Assembly (NCBI GenBank): GCA_039680605.1
Contig: JBDKTA010000054.1
Span: 1 to 64,000 of the forward strand
Length of the DNA stretch: 64,000 nt
Reading direction: 5' to 3'
Source of the DNA: Planctomycetaceae bacterium
Lineage (GTDB): Bacteria > Planctomycetota > Phycisphaerae > SM23-33
Shown here in pieces: positions 47,786 to 56,937 of the stretch. The notes under the pieces were generated by a model. It had not been told where the DNA came from. It was given only the letters and a program-made list of their open reading frames with translations, and did no database searches. The first letter of the stretch is position 1; each line of letters starts with the position of its first letter. The position numbers and the translations under genes were made by a program.

Positions 47786-48002
47786 GGCAGCCGCCGGCAG
47801 ATCCAGAACCTCAAGAGCGTCGGCGAAGCGGCCAAGGAAGCCGCAGCGCTGGAAATCGAATAGGCGCCCCACCAGGTGCCAGGGCGGCGGGGCAGGCGAC
47901 GGCCAACCCCGCCCCAGGGTGGTTCAGACCCCGGCAAGGCCCTGGCGTTACCCACAGCAGTTTCTTTTATCGACATCAGGCGACGGAGAACGCGACTTAT
48001 GA
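47786..48002. other. Short intergenic stretch
   Basis: Starts with an in-frame continuation of the holin-like gene beyond its TAA (QIQNLKSVGEAAKEAAALEI, then TAG), followed by GC-rich sequence with no frame of interest. Confidence 0.35.
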
Positions 48003-49406
48003 ATGCCCCTTTCCATCGAGTATGTGCCCTTCGTCACGCTGGCCGCCGCCGATTACAATCCCCGCACCATTGACCAGGCGTCCCTGAAGCGCCTGGCGGC
48101 GCTGCTGGACAGCCATGGATTCGTCGACCCCCTGATCGCCCGGCGCGAAGACCGGCTGGTCATCGGCGGCCATCAGAGGCTCAAGGCCAACGCCATCCGG
48201 CAGTACCCCGACGAGTTGGTGCCGGTGGTGTTTCTCGAAGGCCTCAGCGACGCCAAAGCCAAGGCCTTGAATATCGCCCTGAACAACCAGGAGGCCCAGG
48301 GCACGTTCGACCCGGCGATGCTGGCCGGTGTGCTTAAAGACATCGACTCGGCCTGCCTGGGCATCGACATGACGTCGGTTACCGGCTTCACCGACGCCGA
48401 GATTCAGAAAGTGCTTCGTCTGGCCGGCGACCCGGACGTCCACCAGGACGCGGCCCCGCTGCCGCCGGACAAGGCGACGACCCTTCCGGGCGACCTGTGG
48501 ACGCTGGGTGAACACCGCCTGCTCTGCGGCGACAGTTCAAGCGTCGAAGATCTCGACCGCCTCATGGGCGGCTCGACGGTGCACCTGGTCAACACCGACC
48601 CGCCGTACAACGTCAAGGTCGAGCCGCGCAGCAACAACGCCATCGCCGCGGGCCTGTCGAGTTTCGAGGGCGACGGTCTGAGTCAGCGCAAGTTCCTGAA
48701 CAAGACCTGCCGCGTCGGGGACCTGACGCACCACCAGCAGTCGGACGTCTCGCGCAACGGCCTTCCCCGCGCCACGCACGACAAGCTGCGGGCCAAGGAC
48801 CGGCCGCTGATGAACGATTTCGTCAGCGACGAGGCCTTCGACGCGATGCTCAAGGCGTGGTTCGGCAACATCACGCGCGTGCTGGAGCCCGGTCGCGGCT
48901 TCTACATCTGGGGCGGCTATTCGAACATCGCCAACTATCCGCCGGCGCTGGTCGAGGCGGGGCTGTACTTCAGCCAGATGATCATCTGGGACAAGCAACA
49001 CCCGGTGATGACCCGCAAGGATTACATGGGCTGTCACGAGTGGTGCTTCTACGGCTGGAAGGAAGGGGCGGCCCATCGCTTCTACGGCCCGGCCAACGAG
49101 CAGGACATCTGGCAGGTCAAGAAGGTCAGCCCCCAGAAGATGGTGCACCTGACCGAGAAGCCCGTCGAACTGGCGGCGAGGGCGGTCCGCAACTCCTCGC
49201 TGCCGGGCGAAAACGTGCTGGACCTATTCGGCGGCTCGGGCAGCACGCTGATCGCGTGCGAGCAGACGGGCCGGCGGGCCTTCCTGATGGAACTCGACCC
49301 GCTGTACTGCGACGTGATCGTGCAACGATGGGAGGCCCTGAGCGGACAAAAGGCCCAGCGCGGCAATGGACCAAGCCCAGCCCAACCCGACGCCGCCGGC
49401 CAGTGA
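48003..49406 (+). CDS. ParB-N domain / DNA methyltransferase fusion
   Basis: 467 residues. Residues 5-140 are a ParB-like N-terminal nuclease/CTPase-fold domain (YVPFVTLAAADYNPR, VIGGHQRLKA). From about 160 comes a beta-class DNA methyltransferase: LWTLGEHRLLCGDSS, catalytic DPPY at 199-202, and LDLFGGSGSTLIACEQTGR near the C-terminus for SAM. A common phage modification enzyme placed directly before terminase. Target sequence and base not readable. Confidence 0.88.
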   Translation: MPLSIEYVPFVTLAAADYNPRTIDQASLKRLAALLDSHGFVDPLIARREDRLVIGGHQRLKANAIRQYPDELVPVVFLEGLSDAKAKALNIALNNQEAQGTFDPAMLAGVLKDIDSACLGIDMTSVTGFTDAEIQKVLRLAGDPDVHQDAAPLPPDKATTLPGDLWTLGEHRLLCGDSSSVEDLDRLMGGSTVHLVNTDPPYNVKVEPRSNNAIAAGLSSFEGDGLSQRKFLNKTCRVGDLTHHQQSDVSRNGLPRATHDKLRAKDRPLMNDFVSDEAFDAMLKAWFGNITRVLEPGRGFYIWGGYSNIANYPPALVEAGLYFSQMIIWDKQHPVMTRKDYMGCHEWCFYGWKEGAAHRFYGPANEQDIWQVKKVSPQKMVHLTEKPVELAARAVRNSSLPGENVLDLFGGSGSTLIACEQTGRRAFLMELDPLYCDVIVQRWEALSGQKAQRGNGPSPAQPDAAGQ

Positions 49407-49917
49407 GATCGTGCCGGCCGCAAGCCAGCCCTCGCCGGTCGCCAAGAAAGCTAAGCAGTACGACGACGACGAACTGTGCCTGGCCATCGCCAAGGGCAAT
49501 CTGACACAGGCTCAGATGGGCGAGCAGTTCGGCCTCACCGAGGACATGATCGGCAAGATCTCCCGCGGGGAACGTCGGCCTGACCTGCAGCCGCGAATCC
49601 GGGCCATCAGCGATGGCTTTATAGACCAGGCCCGTCGGATGGGCGCCAGAGCGGCACTGCCGGCGTTCGCCAAGCTGTACGCCATCATGTCCGACCCCAC
49701 CACGCCGGCCGAGACCTCGCGCAAGGCCGCGCGGGACCTGCTGACGTTCGTGATGCCCCCCGGCAGCGCTCCGACGGTGAACGTCGAGGTCAACCAGACT
49801 CAGCAGACCACCAACGACCTGCCGGCCGGGATCCCCGCCGACATGGCCCTGAAGTTCTACGAGTTCCTCGCCGCCTCGGGTGGCCCGCCGGTGGATCCGG
49901 CAAAGCAAAAGCCGTAG
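49366..49917 (+). CDS. Terminase small subunit
   Basis: 183 residues, overlapping the methyltransferase by 41 bp. An HTH (LCLAIAKGNLTQAQMGEQFG, DMIGKISRGE) near the N-terminus, a central oligomerisation helix, and a C-terminal tail fit TerS proteins that recognise packaging sites. Directly precedes the large subunit. Confidence 0.75.
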   Translation: MDQAQPNPTPPASEIVPAASQPSPVAKKAKQYDDDELCLAIAKGNLTQAQMGEQFGLTEDMIGKISRGERRPDLQPRIRAISDGFIDQARRMGARAALPAFAKLYAIMSDPTTPAETSRKAARDLLTFVMPPGSAPTVNVEVNQTQQTTNDLPAGIPADMALKFYEFLAASGGPPVDPAKQKP

Positions 49918-49923
49918 TGCCAT

Positions 49924-51390
49924 GTGGACCGACCAACGACACAACAGCAGCTGTGGGGCTTCATCGCCCACCACTTCGGGCTGAAGCTCCCATGGAAGAG
50001 TTTCACGGCGGGGCACTCCAACCCGTTCGCCTTTGTCGCAGACGCCTACTTCAACCCAGGCCAGGACCTGGCTGCCTGGGCCAACCGCTCGGGCATCAAG
50101 ACGCTGTCGGCCTCGGTCGTGGCGGCCCTGGACTTCCGCTTCAACACCGGCCTGCTCGGCCGCGTGCTGTCGGGTTCGCAGGACCAGGCCAATAACCTCT
50201 ACGGCTACTGGGCCGCCTGGTGCCGGGGCGTTCTGGCCGACGTGCTCCAGGGCGAACCGACCATTACCCGAACGGCCGTCAACGGCGGCTCCTTCGCGGT
50301 GCTGGCGGCCAGCCAGAAGCGCGTCCGTGGGCCGAAGATCCAGCGGCTGTTCAACGACGAACTCGACGAGATGGACCCCGAGCTGCTCGAGGCCTCCGTC
50401 GGCATGATGGCCGGCAGGCCCGACACGCCCTCTCGGACGATCTACGACAGCACGTGGCACCGGCCCGCCGGGCCCATGGGCAAGCTGATCGACGGCTGCC
50501 CCGCAAACGGCGTTCGGCTGCACCGCTGGAACATCTGGGAGGCCCTGGCCAACTGTCCCCCCGACCGCCACCAGAACGGCCGGGGCTGCGCGATCTGCCC
50601 GCTGGGCGACTGCTGCGTGGAAAAGGCCCGGCAGTTCCACCAGGACAACGACCGCAACGTCGGCATCGCCGCCGAATGTTGCGGGCTTCTGACGATCGAG
50701 GACGCCGTCAAGTTCCGCCAGCGCATGAGCGCCCGAATGTGGGACGCCGAGATCCTCTGCAAGCGGCCCTCGTCGGAAGGGCTTGTCTGGCCGGAGTTCG
50801 ACCCACAGGTTCACGCCTGCCCGCGGCCGCCGGCGGACCTGAAGATCTACCGCTCCATCGACTGGGGCCACGGCGTCTTCGTGTGCCTCTGGATCGGCCA
50901 GGACAAGGACGGCGCCGCGTACGTGCTGGATACCTACCAGGCCGAAGCGGGCACCATCCACGAGCACGCCCGCTATATTCAGTCCCACGCCATCAAGAGC
51001 GTGGTCGAGACGTACTGCGACCCGGCCGGCCGCAACCGCAGCGACCAGACCGGCAAGAGCAACGTCGACGTCTTCGCCCAGCAGTACGCCATCCGCTGCA
51101 CCTACACGCTGGCCCCGGCCATGCGCGAGGTCCGCAACGGCATCGAGATGGTCCGGGGCCTTCTGGCGCCTGCGTCCGGGCCGCCTCGGCTGATGTTCGT
51201 GCCGTCGGCCAACAACGCCGCCTTCGTGCGGGCCATGCAGAGCTACCACAACCGCAAGGTCAACAACATCTGGCTCGACGAGCCGGCGGACCCGCAGGAG
51301 TTCGAGCACATCCCCGACGCCCTGCGATACTTCGTCGTCAACCGCCAGAAGCCGCGAACCATCGGCGTCAAACGCCTCGGAGCCGCGTGA
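49924..51390 (+). CDS. Terminase large subunit
   Basis: 488 residues from GTG at 49924. The ATPase P-loop position reads ANRSGIKT (53-60) where GNRSGGKT is usual. Walker B is LFNDELDEMD (143-152) with the catalytic Glu. A Cys-rich insertion (CAICPLGDCC, about 216-225) is unusual and may bind zinc. The C-terminal RNase-H-like nuclease has SIDWGHG and YCDPAGRNRSD. It packages DNA into the prohead; portal follows after 1 nt. Confidence 0.88.
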   Translation: MDRPTTQQQLWGFIAHHFGLKLPWKSFTAGHSNPFAFVADAYFNPGQDLAAWANRSGIKTLSASVVAALDFRFNTGLLGRVLSGSQDQANNLYGYWAAWCRGVLADVLQGEPTITRTAVNGGSFAVLAASQKRVRGPKIQRLFNDELDEMDPELLEASVGMMAGRPDTPSRTIYDSTWHRPAGPMGKLIDGCPANGVRLHRWNIWEALANCPPDRHQNGRGCAICPLGDCCVEKARQFHQDNDRNVGIAAECCGLLTIEDAVKFRQRMSARMWDAEILCKRPSSEGLVWPEFDPQVHACPRPPADLKIYRSIDWGHGVFVCLWIGQDKDGAAYVLDTYQAEAGTIHEHARYIQSHAIKSVVETYCDPAGRNRSDQTGKSNVDVFAQQYAIRCTYTLAPAMREVRNGIEMVRGLLAPASGPPRLMFVPSANNAAFVRAMQSYHNRKVNNIWLDEPADPQEFEHIPDALRYFVVNRQKPRTIGVKRLGAA

Positions 51391-51391
51391 A

Positions 51392-52915
51392 ATGTCAACG
51401 GTCCCCCCGATCCCCACGGTGATGGAGTTCGACCCGCAGGCGGTGCACCCGCTCTACAGCAAGCTCCTGCCGTCGTGGCTGCTCAACCGCGATTTCGCGG
51501 AGATGCATCTGCACGTGCTGCGCGACGGGGAGCACCTGGACAAGTTCGGCGGCGACACCGGCGACAACGTCGAGCCGGCGGCCCAGTACGCCTGGCGGCG
51601 AAACGCCTCGTTCGCGATGGACCACTGCCAGGACCTGATCAACCTTCGGGTCGACAACCTCTTCCGGTCGCTGCCTTCGCGGCACTACGACGCCAGCGCG
51701 TACAAGGAGATCATCGACCGCTTCGTCAAGGACGTCGACGGGGCCGGCACGAGCATGGACAAGCTCATGCGCCGCGTCGTGGCGATGCATTACATCAACG
51801 GCGTCGACGTGGTCGTCGACAAGAAGCGGCCGCCCGAGGGCTCCGCGCCCAAAGACCGCGCCGAGGAGGCCGCCCTGGGCCTGAGGCCGTACGTGCACGT
51901 CTTCAGTGCGATCGAGCGCATGGACTGGGCCGTCGATTACGCCGGCAAGTACCTCTGGGCCCGCTACCGCCTCGGCGCCCCGTCCAAGGCCGACGAGACC
52001 GACGCCCAGATTGCGGCCTGCCAGTACCTGACGATGACCGCCGGCCAGTGGCGGCTCTACACCGTCAGCGGCGACGGCAAGACCGCCACGACCGTCGAAA
52101 GCGGAACGATCGCCATCGGCCAGGTGCCCGTGGTGACGATGTACTTCAAGGAATCGATGCGGGCGGATTTCCCCAAGGTGCCCCTGTCGCTGCTGAGCCG
52201 CATCGCCCCGATCGCGCGGTTCCTGCTGAACCTCATCAGCCAGATCCAGATCGACATCTACCGCTCCATCGGCTTCATGGTGGCCACGGGCGTGGGGTCC
52301 GATCAGATCCCCTCGACGATCACGCCGATGGGCTGCTGGGCGCTGCCCGAGGGTGCCAGCATTACCCAGATCGCCGCCGAGTTCGACCAGATTCGCGGCA
52401 AGATCGAGTTCGCCCAGATGCTCATGGAGTCGATCCTGCGCATCGGCAAGCTGACGGGCAACCAGGGCGACCTGCAGAGCCGCGCCGCCTCGGGCGTCCA
52501 GGTGGCCGTCGAGCGGACGGACCTGGACAACGAGATGCGTTCGACCGCCGGGGCCGCCGAGGAAGTCGAGCGGGAAATCATCCGCCTGATGGTCAGCCGC
52601 GAACTGGGCAAGCCCATCACCGCCGACGAACTGGGCTACAGCGTCGAGTACAACAAGAAGTACGTCCTGACCAGCGTCTCGGAACTGATCGCCCAGGCCC
52701 GCGCGTGGGTCTCCGTCGGCGTCCAGGACGAACTGCCCTCGACGACCAAGGCGATGTTTTCCAAGATCGTCGACGCGATGATCAACGACGACGACCCGAT
52801 GCACGAGAAGGCCATGAAGGAAATCGAAGCCGCGACGTTCACCGTCGTGCCGATCCTTGGCAACGCCTCCGCCGAGGGCCAGAGTGGAGAACCCGTCGAC
52901 CCTGAGGCGCCGTAA
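51392..52915 (+). CDS. Portal protein
   Basis: 507 residues. A mainly helical protein with the standard portal features: N-terminal tunnel region, the ALPEGASITQIAAEFDQIRG/EFAQMLMESILRIGK stem helices and RAASGVQVAVERTDLDNEMR leading into the C-terminal crown. Position between terminase and MuF confirms. Dodecameric ring at one capsid vertex. Confidence 0.9.
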   Translation: MSTVPPIPTVMEFDPQAVHPLYSKLLPSWLLNRDFAEMHLHVLRDGEHLDKFGGDTGDNVEPAAQYAWRRNASFAMDHCQDLINLRVDNLFRSLPSRHYDASAYKEIIDRFVKDVDGAGTSMDKLMRRVVAMHYINGVDVVVDKKRPPEGSAPKDRAEEAALGLRPYVHVFSAIERMDWAVDYAGKYLWARYRLGAPSKADETDAQIAACQYLTMTAGQWRLYTVSGDGKTATTVESGTIAIGQVPVVTMYFKESMRADFPKVPLSLLSRIAPIARFLLNLISQIQIDIYRSIGFMVATGVGSDQIPSTITPMGCWALPEGASITQIAAEFDQIRGKIEFAQMLMESILRIGKLTGNQGDLQSRAASGVQVAVERTDLDNEMRSTAGAAEEVEREIIRLMVSRELGKPITADELGYSVEYNKKYVLTSVSELIAQARAWVSVGVQDELPSTTKAMFSKIVDAMINDDDPMHEKAMKEIEAATFTVVPILGNASAEGQSGEPVDPEAP

Positions 52916-54504
52916 TGGCCGACTCCATTCTCAAGGCGGTGGCCATCCGGCGAGATCTGATCGAGGGCGCCGACACGGCCGTCGGTCTCAACGCCCTGAT
53001 CAACCGGTACGCCTCGGCGGCGCTGTATGACGGTTCGCCGCGGAGCGACCGGGCGATCGCGAGGCTGGAGACCGCCATTGCCAGGGCGATGGCGAAAGAG
53101 TATCTGCCCCAGGCCCGGGCCATCGGCCGAAAGGCCGCCGAGCCGGTGCTCAAGGCCGAAGGGCTGACGATCGCCGAACTGCGGGGCGGCATCCGCCAGC
53201 AGGACGAGCGGTACGCCAAGAGCAACCTGGCCAGCTTTTACGCCTCTCTGAAGCGCGAAACCGGCGGCCTGTCCAACGACATCAACGTCGCCTTTGTCGA
53301 GGCCCTGCGCGACGGGCGAAGCCGCAAGGAACTTGTCGAGGCCCTCGTCAGCGCCGACCGCTCGGAACTGATCTCCATCCGTCAGGGCCGCCTGCAGCAG
53401 CAGAAGGCCTCGCGAGTGCTGCGCAGGGCTGAAGAACGCGCCAGCCGCACGGGAAATTACGACGTCGTCGACGCCGCGCGAGAGAAGCTCAACCGGATCA
53501 AGGGCAACGTCAAGGCCCGCAAGAGTTTTCTGGCCCGCTTCGAAACGCGGGTGCAGGCCCAGGCGCGCGACCACATCCGCCGCCAGGCCGAGCACTCCCA
53601 GACCATGGCTTTCCGGCAGGGCGGCTACGACACCTTCACGTGGATCGCCGTCAACGCCTCCGGGGCCTGCCCCAGCTGCCAGGCCCGACACGGCAAACAG
53701 GTCAAGGCCGAAGAGTACGCCAGCGAGTCGCCGGGCAACGCCGAGACGTACTGCGGGTCGGCCTGCATGTGCGTCCTGGTGCCCGAGGGCACGGCCGCCG
53801 ACCAGTCGCGGCCCAACTCGCCGCTTCACGTCGAAGAGACGGCCGCCATCGACGACGTGCCCGAGGTTCGCGGGCGGCCCGTCGAAGGCCGAATGCCAGG
53901 CCCGGCGCCGGAGGTTATCCGCAAGGTCACGGGATGGAAGCCGTTTGAGTCTGTGGAAGAGGCCCGTCGAATCGTCATCAATGAAGGCGTCGAACGCGCC
54001 GAGTTCGGCGGCGATCTGGCCATTGCCAACAACGTCGCCCAGGCCTTGGCCGAGGCCAAAGCCCGAGGCATCCAGATGCCCAGGAGCGTCGAGGTGGCTC
54101 CGGCGGAGTTCAGCGTCCGAAGCACCTCGCCGGCCAAGACGCGGGACGGGCGGATTCTGATCAACACCGACGCCCCGTTCTGGAAAGATCCGCAATCTTA
54201 TGCCAAGAGGCGGTACATCGTCGGAGATTGGTCCACCGAGGACTCTCTTCACGTGATTCTTCACGAGACGGCCCACGCCCACCAGCAGTTGGATGATCCG
54301 GAGGCGTACAAAAGGCTAAAGAAACTGGCCGACTTTGCGAGCATCGGCGAAATCCACATTGCCGGCCAGGTCAGCGGCTATGCATCGCTTAACCCGGCGG
54401 AGTTCATCGCCGAGCTCTTTGTTGGCCGGGCAGCCGGAGTGCGTTATAATACATCAGTCATGGACCTGGCCCGAAAGTACGGGCCTCGGAAACTCAGACG
54501 ATGA
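52915..54504 (+). CDS. MuF-type head morphogenesis protein with C-terminal zincin domain
   Basis: 529 residues. Residues about 90-290 are a MuF/minor-head domain, with the characteristic NASGACPSCQARHGKQV and a second Cys group (YCGSACMC). After a linker (about 290-330) a separate C-terminal domain runs to the end: VILHETAHAHQQLDD (HExxH at 450-454) and SLNPAEFIAELF (Glu at 496-500). That pattern is typical of zincin domains used as toxins or effectors. MuF proteins with variable toxin tails are known in prophages. I infer a virion-delivered effector or protease. Confidence 0.8.
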   Translation: MADSILKAVAIRRDLIEGADTAVGLNALINRYASAALYDGSPRSDRAIARLETAIARAMAKEYLPQARAIGRKAAEPVLKAEGLTIAELRGGIRQQDERYAKSNLASFYASLKRETGGLSNDINVAFVEALRDGRSRKELVEALVSADRSELISIRQGRLQQQKASRVLRRAEERASRTGNYDVVDAAREKLNRIKGNVKARKSFLARFETRVQAQARDHIRRQAEHSQTMAFRQGGYDTFTWIAVNASGACPSCQARHGKQVKAEEYASESPGNAETYCGSACMCVLVPEGTAADQSRPNSPLHVEETAAIDDVPEVRGRPVEGRMPGPAPEVIRKVTGWKPFESVEEARRIVINEGVERAEFGGDLAIANNVAQALAEAKARGIQMPRSVEVAPAEFSVRSTSPAKTRDGRILINTDAPFWKDPQSYAKRRYIVGDWSTEDSLHVILHETAHAHQQLDDPEAYKRLKKLADFASIGEIHIAGQVSGYASLNPAEFIAELFVGRAAGVRYNTSVMDLARKYGPRKLRR

Positions 54505-54719
54505 ATATCATGCTGTGCACAACCTGCCGCCACCTACGGGACATAAGCCGCAATCCCAGAACCTGCGACGCATTTCCTGACGGGATCCCGGTGGATGTCT
54601 TCAGTGGCGAGCGCTCCCATGATGTTCCTCTGCCCAACGACAACGGCATCCAGTTCGAAGAGATGGACAGCAGCTTGACCATGCATCCGGCCGTCGAGGC
54701 CGTCATGGGCAAGCGGTAA
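54501..54719 (+). CDS. Small partner protein of the MuF gene
   Basis: 72 residues, overlapping the MuF stop by 4 nt. CTTCRHL, CDAFPDGIPVDVFSGE, HDVPLPNDNGIQFE: a small zinc-binding type protein that I have seen repeatedly immediately downstream of MuF or other minor-head genes. If the MuF tail is toxic, this is the obvious immunity candidate; it might alternatively be a structural co-factor. Confidence 0.7.
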   Translation: MNIMLCTTCRHLRDISRNPRTCDAFPDGIPVDVFSGERSHDVPLPNDNGIQFEEMDSSLTMHPAVEAVMGKR

Positions 54720-54912
54720 GCAGCCCTATCGTTCCCGTTCGCCCCAGGCAGTCGCTCGGGGCGGTTCAACATCCGGCCCACGGCTTGGCGCAGCAGCGCT
54801 GAGCCTGCGGCCACGCGTTTGCCCGCAGCAGCGGGCAGGGTCCACCCGCAGGCAGCGCTCTAGATGCGGCCTGCACACCAACGGCCCCGTCGGGCCAAGA
54901 GGAGTCCCAGCA

Positions 54913-55836
54913 ATGAAGCTCGTGCAGTCCCGCTATGTCAACGTGTTCGGCCGCATCGTTCCGCTGGTCAACCCCAAGCCCTTCGGCTTCGGACGTTCGT
55001 TCGTGGCCTACCTGACGCCGCCCGAGGAAAAAGGCGCCGGCGGGGAGGGTGGCGAAGGCGCCGGTGAAGGCGCCCCCTCGCCTGACGAGTGGCAGACGAA
55101 GTATGCCGCCGAGGCCGCCCAGTCCAAGAAGTACCGGCAGCGCGCCCAGGCGGCAGAGCAGCAACTCACGGCGCTGCAGCAGCAGCAGGCCGATCAGGCC
55201 CAGCGCCTGGCGGAACTGGAAGAGCTCGCCCACAAGCGGGACACCGACCAGCTCGTCGACAAGGGCCAGTTCTCCGAGGCCCTCAAGAAAGAGCAGGAAA
55301 AGCTCAATAAGCAGCTCGATGCCGCCCGTGCGGCCGCCAAGGCCGATCAGGACAAGGTCACGCAGCGCCTGTCTCGCGTTCAGGATCGCCTGCGCCGCCT
55401 GCAGGTGCTTGAGCCGCTGACGTCGGCCCTGGCGAAAAAAGGCGTCAAGAGCGACCGGCTGGGCGTGGCCATGAAGGTCCTGCAGCCGCGATTCCGCGTC
55501 GACTTTGACGAGGAAGACAGCCCCATCGTCAACGTCCTGGACGAGCAGGGCAACGTGATCGCCGATCCGGCCGGTGCGGCGGGCCAGTCGATCAGCATCG
55601 ATCAGTTCGTCGAGCAGTGGGCCGCAAGCCCCGAGGGGCAGATGTTCCTGCCGGCCTCGGGAGACACGGGCTCTGGAGCCCACGGCGGCGGGGCAGGCGC
55701 AGGCCAGGAAGGCGCGGCGCTGCTGGCCCGACTGGACGGCGACGCCCAGGCCAAGGCCGCGTTCATTCGAGAGAAGGGTCAGGATGCGTATCTTGACCTG
55801 GTACGAATTCACGGAACCAACCGGTACAAGAAATGA
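54913..55836 (+). CDS. Capsid scaffolding protein
   Basis: 307 residues, GAGGAG before the ATG. Acidic Gly/Ala linker, then a long coiled coil (about 60-175; QSKKYRQRAQAAEQQLTALQ, KKEQEKLNKQLDAARAAAKA), and a C-terminal helix that usually binds coat protein. Lies directly upstream of the major capsid gene. The 193-nt gap before it holds gccc-type hairpins and no gene. Confidence 0.75.
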   Translation: MKLVQSRYVNVFGRIVPLVNPKPFGFGRSFVAYLTPPEEKGAGGEGGEGAGEGAPSPDEWQTKYAAEAAQSKKYRQRAQAAEQQLTALQQQQADQAQRLAELEELAHKRDTDQLVDKGQFSEALKKEQEKLNKQLDAARAAAKADQDKVTQRLSRVQDRLRRLQVLEPLTSALAKKGVKSDRLGVAMKVLQPRFRVDFDEEDSPIVNVLDEQGNVIADPAGAAGQSISIDQFVEQWAASPEGQMFLPASGDTGSGAHGGGAGAGQEGAALLARLDGDAQAKAAFIREKGQDAYLDLVRIHGTNRYKK

Positions 55837-55862
55837 CCGGTGCAGACGAAGGAGTCTGAGCA

Positions 55863-56906
55863 ATGGCACGAAGCACCAACATGGTGATCCCGGAACTGTA
55901 CGAGAGCGAGTCGCTGCGGGCGACCGCCGAAATCATGGACGTCTTCAACAGCGCCAGCGGCGGCTGCCTGGTGCTCGACAGCGAGCCGGCCAAGCGCGCC
56001 CAGCGAGGCGGCGACTTCACGCAGAACGTCCGCATCAAGCGGCCCAGCGGGCTCGACACCCGCAACGACACCACCAACCCCGGCAACGACGCCGCGACGG
56101 TCTCGGTCGAGCAGGCCAAGGGCAAGAGCGTCATCCAGCAGCGCCGCCTGGGTCCGGCCAAGGTCACGCGCGACGAGGTCATGTCGGGCTTCAAGACCCC
56201 GGCCGATTACACCGAAGCGCTGGCCCGGATGTTCGCCGAGGAGCGCGTCGTGTCCATCCGCAACCAGGTGATCGCGGCCCTGGTGGCGGCGGTCGACTCG
56301 GCCGACACCACCGACGGCAGCACGGCCTCGGCCGACATCCACGTGCTGGATGTGGCCCGCGGAAAGACCGCCGGTGCCAAGGTCGCCGCGACGATGTCGT
56401 ACATCAACCAGCTGCTGGCCAAGATGGGCGACGCCCGCGAGCGCATCCGCCTGCTGGTCATGCCCAGCGAGATCTTCACCGATCTCGTCGGCGACACCAT
56501 CAGCAACTACAAGCTCGAGAACGTCGCCGGCGTCACGATCTACCGTGACGTGGTGCAGGCCTTCGGCCGCTCGGTGATGGTCATGGACGTCGCGGCCCTG
56601 TCCAGCGTCCAGACCTCCAGCTACTACACCGAGCACTGCATCCTGGGCCTGGGGCAGGCGGCCGCCAAGGCGACCATCGTCTCCGAGACCGGCACGGTGA
56701 TCACGGACTACACCGACAAGGAAGTCCTCTACCACACCGTGCGGCAGGATTACGACGTCGAGTACCGCATCCACGGGATGAAATGGAACTCGGCGACGGC
56801 CAACCCCACCGACGTGCAGCTGGCCACGGCCGGCAACTGGGACGAGGACTACGAAGACCACCGCGACCTGCTGGTCGTCAAGGGCATCTTCAACGCCACC
56901 GTCTAA
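55863..56906 (+). CDS. Major capsid protein
   Basis: 347 residues starting MARSTNMVIPELYESESLRA. HK97-like coat protein features: extended N-arm, spine helix (ADYTEALARMFAEERVVS), YINQLLAKMGDARERIRLLV, FTDLVGDTISNYKL and IYRDVVQAFGRSVMVMD strands, and EVLYHTVRQDYDVEYRIHGM in the P-domain. Position after the scaffold confirms. Confidence 0.9.
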   Translation: MARSTNMVIPELYESESLRATAEIMDVFNSASGGCLVLDSEPAKRAQRGGDFTQNVRIKRPSGLDTRNDTTNPGNDAATVSVEQAKGKSVIQQRRLGPAKVTRDEVMSGFKTPADYTEALARMFAEERVVSIRNQVIAALVAAVDSADTTDGSTASADIHVLDVARGKTAGAKVAATMSYINQLLAKMGDARERIRLLVMPSEIFTDLVGDTISNYKLENVAGVTIYRDVVQAFGRSVMVMDVAALSSVQTSSYYTEHCILGLGQAAAKATIVSETGTVITDYTDKEVLYHTVRQDYDVEYRIHGMKWNSATANPTDVQLATAGNWDEDYEDHRDLLVVKGIFNATV

Positions 56907-56937
56907 GCGACTGGCTGGCGAGTCATAAGGCAGATCC

